The notes below the pieces were generated by a model. The model was not told the DNA's origin and made no database searches. It worked only from the letters and a program-made list of their open reading frames with translations. Of a DNA stretch of 39,282 bases, positions 33,082 through 39,282 are shown piece by piece. Position 1 is the stretch's first letter, and the number at the start of each line of letters is the position of its first letter. Source of the DNA: Candidatus Paceibacterota bacterium (GTDB lineage Bacteria > Patescibacteriota > Minisyncoccia > Minisyncoccales > GCA-002788555); the NCBI GenBank assembly GCA_028716825.1, contig JAQUPA010000004.1:1-39282 (forward strand), given 5' to 3'. Both the position numbers and the translations under genes were made by a program.

Positions 33082-34407
33082 TTAAAACTCTTCTAAGAAT
33101 TTACCAAACTTTTCTTTGTTGACCGGAAGAGTAAAGTAAAAAATTGTCCCTTTGCCTTCTTCTGAATCAAACCAAACCTTTCCCCCGTGTGATTCAATGA
33201 CGTTTTTTGTGATAAAAAGTCCAAGACCCGAACCTTCTGTCTCCATGCGCATAACATTCTCTGCTCGAAAAAACTTAGTAAAAATTCTTTTCTGTTGGAT
33301 TTTTGGAATACCAACACCATCATCTTTAATAGTAAATAAAATTTCACTTCTTTTTTTATTATAATCTATCTTGAATAATATTTTACCCCCTTCTTGTGTG
33401 TAATGAGTAGCATTTTCTGCTAAATTTTGAATTGCAAGGCTAATTTTTTCATTATCAACTTTTACTTGAGGCACTTTTTCTTTAGGAAGAATAAACTTAA
33501 ATTCAACTTTTTTCTTTTTTGCCTCTTCTCTTGCAGACTGTATGCTTTTTTTAGTTATTTCTAATATATCTTTTGATTCAAGTTCATAAACATATCTTCC
33601 TTCTTCGATGCGGCTTACGTTCAAAAGATCATTAACAAGACTTATCATTCTATCATTTGATTGAGCACATTTTTCTATCAATTCTTTACTGTCTTCTTTG
33701 GATAAATTTTCTTCTTTTAATAAGGATATACTCCATCTTATAGCAGATAAGGGGGTCCTTAGTTGATGTGCGGCAACTGAAACAAATTCTGTCTTAAGCC
33801 TTTCGACCATTTTTTCTCTTGAAATATCATGAAAAACTATCAAGTGCCCAAAATTTTCTTCCTCGTCTTTCAAAGATATTGTTGTAACCTCCATTGTAAC
33901 TTCTTTTTTAGGCGAGAATTCTCCTCTGTCTATTTCTTTAACGCTACCATTTTTAAAAAATAATTCTAATGCACCTGCAAGGGGAACGTTCTTCTTTAAT
34001 TCCTGAATGTTTTTCCCTTTTATCTCTTCCTTTTTTAAATCAAAATAATCTTCCGCAGCGGGATTTACTAATTCTAAATTATTATTTTTATCAACTATTA
34101 TAAGACCATCAATAAAACTATTTATAACAGATATTGTTTTATCTCTTTCTCGCACCGCTTCTAACCTTGTCTCTTCGACATCTTCCAAAATATTCATTAA
34201 TGCTCTTCTTGAATCGTCAGCCTCCTTAGCTTTTGCTTCTATCTCTTGAGTTCTTTTGGAAATCTTTTGTTCTAATTCTTCTTTTCCCTTAGCAAGATCC
34301 TTGATTTTAATTTCCAGCCTTTCTGTGGCTCTTTTTATAAAGGCGTCTAATTCCTGACTTGAAATTTCAAGTAAAGGCTTTCTATTTTTTGTAATTTCTT
34401 CTTGCAT
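33082..34407 (-). CDS. Soluble PAS-containing sensor histidine kinase
   Basis: This 441-residue kinase has no membrane segment. Residues 15-90 form a coiled coil (signalling-helix-like), 92-197 a PAS domain (SFIDGLIIVDKNNNLELVN), then HisKA with phosphorylated H214 (VAAHQLRTPL). The HATPase domain has N box (AIQNLAENATHY), G1 (IKDDGVGIP), F box (FTKFF) and G2 (GSGLGLFITKNVIESHGG). It autophosphorylates and should pass phosphate to the two receivers downstream. It is the only kinase among a dozen signalling genes, so the PAS and membrane proteins upstream probably feed into it through coiled coils. Confidence 0.95.
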   Translation of the reverse strand: MQEEITKNRKPLLEISSQELDAFIKRATERLEIKIKDLAKGKEELEQKISKRTQEIEAKAKEADDSRRALMNILEDVEETRLEAVRERDKTISVINSFIDGLIIVDKNNNLELVNPAAEDYFDLKKEEIKGKNIQELKKNVPLAGALELFFKNGSVKEIDRGEFSPKKEVTMEVTTISLKDEEENFGHLIVFHDISREKMVERLKTEFVSVAAHQLRTPLSAIRWSISLLKEENLSKEDSKELIEKCAQSNDRMISLVNDLLNVSRIEEGRYVYELESKDILEITKKSIQSAREEAKKKKVEFKFILPKEKVPQVKVDNEKISLAIQNLAENATHYTQEGGKILFKIDYNKKRSEILFTIKDDGVGIPKIQQKRIFTKFFRAENVMRMETEGSGLGLFITKNVIESHGGKVWFDSEEGKGTIFYFTLPVNKEKFGKFLEEF

Positions 34408-34409
34408 TT

Positions 34410-34673
34410 TTATTGTATTTCTTTTATTTTTTGAGAAATTTCTTCTGCCTCTGATTCATCTAAGAATAGAAGTAAACTGACTTTCATATTGTCAGCGAAG
34501 ATATTTAATTTATCTTCTGTAAGCTCATCGGGATTAATTCCCATTCTTTGGCAATTTACTCTTATTGACGAAGAAGCAATAACTTCTCCAATCTTTGGAT
34601 AAAGTATCTCTTGAACTTTTTTTAAAATTTCTTTTTCGGCCCCAAAGCCTTTTTTTGTGCTTGGATTTTTCAT
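34410..34673 (-). CDS. Small helical hypothetical protein of the signalling operon
   Basis: This 87-residue, predominantly helical protein is 3 nt from the ligand-domain gene upstream and 2 nt from the kinase gene downstream. A central CQRMGINPDELTEDKL segment could be a short helical turn, but no known motif is seen. Position and tight spacing suggest an adaptor or kinase modulator. I do not recognise it. Confidence 0.65.
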   Translation of the reverse strand: MKNPSTKKGFGAEKEILKKVQEILYPKIGEVIASSSIRVNCQRMGINPDELTEDKLNIFADNMKVSLLLFLDESEAEEISQKIKEIQ

Positions 34674-34676
34674 TTT

Positions 34677-35762
34677 TTATTTTGGTAAAACTTTAAATAT
34701 TACAGAATTTTCTTTTTCTTTTTTCCATTTAATATTCCCTTCTCTATTCTCTATAGCTTCATAACAACCAAGAATTAAGCCGCCTATTATTATTTCATTA
34801 AAAGGATTATCTACGTGGACTACTAAATTATTGTTCTCTTTTTTTACAGCAACAAAATTACCCCACCCCTTAAGTCCGAATTCTTTAACGTTTAATGTTT
34901 CTCTGTAATCTTCAGTGTTATTATTGCTGGAGAAAATAAGATTTTCTTTTATGTACTTTTTTTCTGCATTTAATATTATATCTTTAATATCATCTCCTAA
35001 TTCTTTTATAAGAAGATTAAAGATAGCCTCAATTGCATATCTTGTAAAAAGTAAATAATCTTTCTTTGTGTTTTTATGGATTATCTTTCCCCCTGACATG
35101 TCCCATTTATAACGATCGGAAAATTCTTTCGGTACTTTGCAGTTTGGACACAAATTATAATTAATATTACCTGGTAAAAATTCCGATTTCGAGGCGGGTG
35201 CTGGATTCTGAATATATTTTGCTAGCTCTGATTCTTTATCCTTTGGTTCTATTTTAGTCTCAAGAGTGCCGTCTTTTTTCTGAGAAGTAATTTTTACTGA
35301 TTCTAATCTAAACATATATTGAACAATACCTCCTATTGCTCCTTCTATTAAAGCAATGGATGGGTAATTTCTGAACTTGAAAGACGCTTTTTTTTCTTTG
35401 TAATTTAATTTAACTTCGTCGCAAACACCCCACCCTATAGATGAAGTAAGTTTTTTATTTAAAGTATTTTTAAGCATGTTACCATTAACCAGTCTTAAAC
35501 GAACTAAAAATCTCATAAAACGGCCTAAAAACTCCTCATCTACAACATTTATCGTAACAATTCTTTTAGCAAGAGTAATTAATTTATCTATAGGACGACC
35601 TAATTGCCTTTCTATCTCTTTAAAAATATTAAGTAATTCTTCTTTCCCAATAAAAACCAAAAAGAGCCCTCCTTTTTTACCCCATGTTCCATTTGGATAC
35701 CAAACATACCCTCTTTTAGTTATAAATTCCATTTCGCAAAATTTACATTTTTCTTTGCTCAT
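34677..35762 (-). CDS. Possible tandem ligand-binding (V4R-like) protein with Cys pairs
   Basis: This 361-residue soluble protein has CKFC near the N-terminus and CPNC near residue 210, a possible zinc site. Two similar-sized halves follow a V4R-like pattern: a GWG segment, a strand, then a long helix-strand pair (SIGWGVCDE...IALIEGAIGGIVQYMF in the first half, KGWGNFVAV...NEIIIGGLILGCYEAIE in the second). V4R and related domains bind small hydrophobic or aromatic ligands in bacterial regulators. The call is tentative. It lies 15 nt after the PAS gene. Confidence 0.5.
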   Translation of the reverse strand: MSKEKCKFCEMEFITKRGYVWYPNGTWGKKGGLFLVFIGKEELLNIFKEIERQLGRPIDKLITLAKRIVTINVVDEEFLGRFMRFLVRLRLVNGNMLKNTLNKKLTSSIGWGVCDEVKLNYKEKKASFKFRNYPSIALIEGAIGGIVQYMFRLESVKITSQKKDGTLETKIEPKDKESELAKYIQNPAPASKSEFLPGNINYNLCPNCKVPKEFSDRYKWDMSGGKIIHKNTKKDYLLFTRYAIEAIFNLLIKELGDDIKDIILNAEKKYIKENLIFSSNNNTEDYRETLNVKEFGLKGWGNFVAVKKENNNLVVHVDNPFNEIIIGGLILGCYEAIENREGNIKWKKEKENSVIFKVLPK

Positions 35763-35777
35763 ATTGTCTGATTATTT

Positions 35778-36356
35778 TTATAAATTATTTTTTTTGAACT
35801 TTGCAATTTCTTCTTTAAGCTCTATCATTTTTAATTCCCTCCCTACTGCTATTTTATGAAATGCTTCAAGTTCTTCTACTTTTTCTTGAAGCTCTCTTGT
35901 TTTTTTATCTACTTCTTCCTGAAGCTTTTCCTGAAAATTTACAGTTTCTGTAAGATCAACAATCGACAAAAAATAACCAATCACCTCACCTTCTTCGCTT
36001 TTTCTTGCCATAGCAGAAATGCTTACCGGAATTTCTTTTTTATCTTTCGTTAAAAAATTTATTCTTTTAACGGGAGCTGATTCTTCTTTTAATATTTTCT
36101 TTTTCAAATCTTCAATCTCGGTGTTTTCTTTAAATAAAATCTTAATGTCTTCTCCAACTATTTCCGTAGATTTATAACCAGAAAAATTAACAAGACAATC
36201 ATCTACATCTAAAATATTGTGAACAGGATTAATATAGCAAATTGGCAAAGGCAAAAAACGCCAAAAATCTTGGATATAAGATTCGAGCTCTCTTAAATCT
36301 TGCTCTAAGGCATCTACTATTTCTTCTTCCGGACTTAATTTTTTATCTACTACCAT
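35778..36356 (-). CDS. PAS-domain protein with C-terminal coiled coil, no kinase
   Basis: This 192-residue protein has an N-terminal helix, then a PAS domain at about 30-138 (PICYINPVHNILDVDDCLVNFSGY...VIGYFLSIVDLTE). A long coiled coil (140-190) ends in FHKIAVGRELKMIELKEEIA. In ordinary sensor kinases this linker leads to another PAS or to HisKA; here the protein simply stops. It has no membrane segment. A similar C-terminal coil occurs in the two six-helix membrane proteins of the operon, suggesting heterodimerisation. It begins one base after the stop of the upstream gene. Confidence 0.85.
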   Translation of the reverse strand: MVVDKKLSPEEEIVDALEQDLRELESYIQDFWRFLPLPICYINPVHNILDVDDCLVNFSGYKSTEIVGEDIKILFKENTEIEDLKKKILKEESAPVKRINFLTKDKKEIPVSISAMARKSEEGEVIGYFLSIVDLTETVNFQEKLQEEVDKKTRELQEKVEELEAFHKIAVGRELKMIELKEEIAKFKKNNL

Positions 36357-36357
36357 A

Positions 36358-36951
36358 TTACCATTGAACTAAATATTCATTAAAAGAATCACCTCTGAAA
36401 ATACATTTTATTTCTTTACAAGTAACATCCCCCTTTAAAGCGAGTTCTCCTACTCCTTGAAAATAACCCTCAAGATACAAACAAACAAGGGGATGAATTT
36501 TAAAATTTTTTAACGCTAAAGATAATTTCTTACCCTCATTATCAAAATTAACAACTTCTAACTTCCCAATATTGTATTGCATTTTATAATAATCAGATAT
36601 TCGTTCGACCAGCTTTTCAATAGAGGCAAAAAATCTAACAAAGAGCTTAATAATAAAAGAAAATTTTGCCGCCATTCTACCCATTTCTCTTATTTGTTTA
36701 TCATTATATCCAAAAACATCCTTTATTAAAAGAAGAGAAATAGGCCTTAAACCCGCATCATACCATTCCATGGCTTTTGCGTTCCTATAATCTAAAGAAT
36801 AATTACCTACTTCTTTTACTTTTTCTTCAAGTCTCAAAAGACCCTCTTCTCCTTCATTTTCAATAATGTATTTTGCGTCTGTTTGTAAAAAAACTCCTTT
36901 AATTTTGCCCTTTAATTTTAATAACTTTTCTAATTCTTCTTTTTTAATCAT
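36358..36951 (-). CDS. V4R/heme-NO-binding-like sensor-domain protein A
   Basis: This 197-residue soluble protein is clearly paralogous to the next gene upstream. Shared blocks are a start with KEELEKLLKLKGKIKGVFL, the AKFSFIIKLFVRFFASIEK helix, HPLVCLYLEGYFQGVGEL, and the ending C-x-F-R-GDS-x2-EY-x-VQW. That order (helical N-half, then strands ending in a Cys-Gly-Asp block) recalls V4R, HNOB-like and TIGR02265-type sensor domains. The ligand is unknown. The CxF(R)GDS ending is the strongest shared element. Confidence 0.55.
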   Translation of the reverse strand: MIKKEELEKLLKLKGKIKGVFLQTDAKYIIENEGEEGLLRLEEKVKEVGNYSLDYRNAKAMEWYDAGLRPISLLLIKDVFGYNDKQIREMGRMAAKFSFIIKLFVRFFASIEKLVERISDYYKMQYNIGKLEVVNFDNEGKKLSLALKNFKIHPLVCLYLEGYFQGVGELALKGDVTCKEIKCIFRGDSFNEYLVQW

Positions 36952-36954
36952 AAA

Positions 36955-37560
36955 TTAACCCCATATTATCTTAAATTCTTCATAAGAATCTCCCCTAAAA
37001 AGACATTTTGTATGTTCTACCTTCACTTTCTTTTCTGCAATCATAATTTCGGCTATCTTTTGAAAATATGCTTGATGATAAATACAAATCAAAGGATGAT
37101 ATTTATGAAAATTTTTTATTCGAATTATTCCATATTTTTCTTTTTCATTGAAACCAACTGTCTCCATCTCTGAAAAATCAAAATGCTGACGCCAATATTT
37201 TGGCGCCATCTTAAAACTTTTTTCTATTTTAGCAAAATGCTGCATTAATAATTTGACTATAAAAGAATATTTAGGAGCTTCATGAGCCATTTTAAAAACA
37301 TCCTGCTCCTCCCACTTAAACAGCTCGGCTGCGACAAGCACCACTAAACACGCTAAACCCTCTGAATACCATCTTATTTTGTCAACGTCTTTTTCTTTAA
37401 TCGGATAACCTAATTCTTTTATCCTTTTCTCGACTTCTCCAACCCCTCCTTCCCCTTTTAAATCTTTAATATATTCAAAATGGCCTTTTAATATTGCTCC
37501 TTTTACATTCCCCTTAAGCTTCATCAACCTATCAACTTCTTCTTTGGTAAGTTTTATCAT
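36955..37560 (-). CDS. V4R/heme-NO-binding-like sensor-domain protein B
   Basis: This 201-residue paralogue of the preceding protein has TKEEVDRLMKLKGNVKGAIL at the start, APKYSFIVKLLMQHFAKIEK in the middle, YHPLICIYHQAYFQKIAEI, and the end CLFRGDSYEEFKIIW. Unlike its partner it has several His in the core (FHKYHPLICIYHQ), which could contact a metal or heme, but this is speculative. It starts one base after the upstream gene's stop. Probably a cytoplasmic ligand sensor. Confidence 0.55.
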   Translation of the reverse strand: MIKLTKEEVDRLMKLKGNVKGAILKGHFEYIKDLKGEGGVGEVEKRIKELGYPIKEKDVDKIRWYSEGLACLVVLVAAELFKWEEQDVFKMAHEAPKYSFIVKLLMQHFAKIEKSFKMAPKYWRQHFDFSEMETVGFNEKEKYGIIRIKNFHKYHPLICIYHQAYFQKIAEIMIAEKKVKVEHTKCLFRGDSYEEFKIIWG

Positions 37561-37561
37561 T

Positions 37562-38398
37562 TTAGGTCTTTATTTTTTTTAATTCTTTAATTTCTTTTTT
37601 CAACTCTAACATCCTTAATTCCCGCTTTATGGTTTGTTGATTAATTCCTTGAAGTTCCTTAAATTTCTCTTTTAACTCTCTTGCCTTTTTTTCAGCTTCT
37701 GAATCTAATTTTTTTGTAAGTTCCTCAAGTTCTTTTTTCCGAGCACGCACCCTGATTTCTAATCCATCCTTTATCTCTTGAGTCTCTTTTGCTCTCTCTT
37801 TTAAAAGATTATTTTTTTCTCTTATGCTCCCAGCAAAAAAATTCAACGTTATGGCCACAGATACGATCAGTCCAAAAAAAGCAGAAAGAGTAGCCAAAAC
37901 ATATTTAAAATTATTATAAAGATCAAAACTTGCAAACATTGAATGGTGGTTTAAAATCCCAAAATATTCAAGAATTACTAATCCATTCACCATTAATAAT
38001 AAAAAAAATGTCAGAAAAAAGGCTTCTGTGCGAGGAAGAACAATATAGGCAAAGGCTAAAGCACCTACATATAAAAAAGGAATTATCCAACTTATCCCGC
38101 CTCCATAATGCATTAAAAACGCGATAAAAGAAAAGTCTAAAATAATATGCAAAAAATTTAATTCATATATTCTTTTTTCTTTTTTTTGTTTTCTTATAAG
38201 GAAATTTAGAATACCAATTATTATTAAATAACCAACAAAAATAAAAACAAATCTTAAAATAATGTCGGAGTTAAGCTTTAAAGTATTAGCTATTAAGGGG
38301 AAGATTATAATGCCCCCTCCCACAATCAAAAGTCTAAATCGTGATCCAATACGACTTTGACGAATTAAATCTTTTATTTCTTGCTCCTTAACTAACAT
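37562..38398 (-). CDS. Six-helix membrane sensor with C-terminal coiled coil, copy 2
   Basis: This 278-residue protein has about six membrane segments (residues 22-190), with HYGGGISWIIPFLYV between helices, a motif common in membrane sensor halves of histidine kinases. A cytoplasmic coiled coil (about 195-278) ends INQQTIKRELRMLELKKEIKEL. No kinase, cyclase, GGDEF or methyl-accepting domain follows. The end is similar to the PAS protein's. It is probably a separated input module. It is paralogous to the upstream gene. Confidence 0.82.
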   Translation of the reverse strand: MLVKEQEIKDLIRQSRIGSRFRLLIVGGGIIIFPLIANTLKLNSDIILRFVFIFVGYLIIIGILNFLIRKQKKEKRIYELNFLHIILDFSFIAFLMHYGGGISWIIPFLYVGALAFAYIVLPRTEAFFLTFFLLLMVNGLVILEYFGILNHHSMFASFDLYNNFKYVLATLSAFFGLIVSVAITLNFFAGSIREKNNLLKERAKETQEIKDGLEIRVRARKKELEELTKKLDSEAEKKARELKEKFKELQGINQQTIKRELRMLELKKEIKELKKIKT

Positions 38399-38410
38399 AT
38401 TAAAATTAAA

Positions 38411-39244
38411 TTAAACTCTTTTTGTAGAATAAAGAGAAGTTTTAATCCTCTCTGCCTCTTTTTCTAATTCTACTAATTTTTCTTCTCTCCCTTTTGTGAG
38501 GTGGCTAAATTTTTCTAACTCTTTTATTCTTTTCTCAAGATTTGCCGTTCTTTCAGAAACCTTATTTTCTAATTCATTTGCGAAATCTCTTGTTTCCCTA
38601 GTTCTTGCGTTTACTTTAACTTCAAGAACCATTTTTTCTTCTTCTGTTTGATCCATAGCTAGTTCAATTTCTTTTTTCTTTTTTTTCAAAGCGCTTGAAA
38701 AAACACCCAAAACTCCCGCCAGGAACATTAAAAAAAAGTCTGTCATAAAAAGTGTTGATGCTACATATAAAATATCGTTATGAGGTTTCGTCCCAAATGA
38801 AGAAAAATGCGGTATTATGTTAAAAAATTCCAACATAACAAGTCCGTTAAAGAAAATAAAAACTGCAATTAACGTTAAATTTGTTGCTTTTTTACGCGGA
38901 AGCATAAAATGAGCAAAAATAATTGTTATTGAATAAAAAATACCTCCCCACCAAGAAATTCCTCCTATATAGTGAATACCTATAGTTAAAAAAAGACACT
39001 CAAGAACAAAATAAAGAAAGTTAGCATTTTCTATTGATTTTTGTTCCTTTATTTTCTTTAAGGCGATTTCAAAAGGAAAAGTAGTTAGAAGCCAAAAAAT
39101 CAACCATACAATAAACGCCCAAGGAATATTTACTAAATTTGTTTTAATTAAAACAATGCCCAAAATTATAAAAGCGCCTATAATTAATCTTCTTATAAGC
39201 ATAATAAAATTAGATTCTCTCTGAAGTTCTTCTTCTTTTGTCAT
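38411..39244 (-). CDS. Six-helix membrane sensor with C-terminal coiled coil, copy 1
   Basis: This 277-residue paralogue of the next gene has about six membrane segments with HYIGGISWWGGIFYS in the corresponding place. A long coiled coil (about 190-277) carries SERTANLEKRIKELEKFSHL and ends TKGREEKLVELEKEAERI. It too lacks any effector domain. It overlaps the upstream partial gene (ATGA, 39241-39244), so the operon extends beyond the window. Confidence 0.82.
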   Translation of the reverse strand: MTKEEELQRESNFIMLIRRLIIGAFIILGIVLIKTNLVNIPWAFIVWLIFWLLTTFPFEIALKKIKEQKSIENANFLYFVLECLFLTIGIHYIGGISWWGGIFYSITIIFAHFMLPRKKATNLTLIAVFIFFNGLVMLEFFNIIPHFSSFGTKPHNDILYVASTLFMTDFFLMFLAGVLGVFSSALKKKKKEIELAMDQTEEEKMVLEVKVNARTRETRDFANELENKVSERTANLEKRIKELEKFSHLTKGREEKLVELEKEAERIKTSLYSTKRV

Positions 39245-39282
39245 TTTCTAAAAAAATAGTTCTTTTTAAAAAAGTTTACCAT
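39241..39282 (-). CDS. Partial C-terminus of an upstream gene in the operon
   Basis: A minus-strand frame open from the right edge encodes 13 residues (MVNFFKKNYFFRK). It ends in TGA overlapping the start of the first membrane sensor. Too little is seen to name it. The overlap suggests a further operon member. Confidence 0.4.
   Translation of the reverse strand: MVNFFKKNYFFRK

Overview
The window looks like a chromosome fragment of an ultrasmall Patescibacteria/CPR bacterium, Parcubacteria-like. This is inferred from strong A+T and lysine bias, tightly packed genes with 1-20 nt gaps or ATGA overlaps, few Shine-Dalgarno sites, small GIY-YIG and HIT proteins, and a dnaG-rpoD operon. No search was possible, so all family calls rest on motifs visible in the translated sequence.

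Layout. (1) 3-3379: end of a CorA-type Mg channel, then ComF-like phosphoribosyltransferase, a TVP38/DedA-type membrane protein, flavodoxin, a small basic protein, and a HIT protein with a HEPN-like C-terminal region. (2) 3640-6690: a GC-rich foreign-looking island with a consensus sigma-70 promoter, strong ribosome sites and two tandem class II (threonyl-type) tRNA synthetase homologues sharing an exact 409-bp 3' repeat. (3) 6696-11007, minus strand: a NitT/TauT-type ABC transporter, a nucleotidyltransferase, an S51-like peptidase and a small XRE regulator. (4) 11041-11995: a palindrome-rich spacer, a GIY-YIG nuclease gene bounded by a 14-nt copy of the 3' end of tRNA-Ser, and tRNA-Ser(GGA). 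(5) 12080-15829: site-2 protease, dnaG and the primary sigma factor in one operon. (6) 15891-about 25400: tRNA-Asn(GUU) carrying a plasmid-like integrated element. It holds a large serine recombinase whose stop codon lies in the tRNA anticodon loop, a type III restriction-modification pair, an excisionase-like HTH protein, a tandem repeat, a Rep-like protein, an unknown protein and a frameshifted NYN nuclease gene. (7) 25721-27697: a CPH-type copper ATPase flanked by degenerate copies of a 66-bp coding scar. (8) 27805-30760: FAD reductase, DUF3048 protein and Fpg/MutM. (9) 30819-39282: a 12-gene signalling operon transcribed leftwards.

The strongest candidate for an undescribed system is region 9. 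It has two six-helix membrane sensors and a PAS protein that end in a similar coiled-coil module but carry no kinase, three small ligand-domain-like proteins, two seven-helix membrane proteins, a single soluble histidine kinase and two stand-alone CheY-like receivers. It reads as a kinase whose sensor domains have been split into separate proteins, with most components present as paralogous pairs. The next most notable features are the element fused to tRNA-Asn, in which restriction-modification and recombinase genes are translationally coupled, and the twin GC-rich synthetase-like genes.
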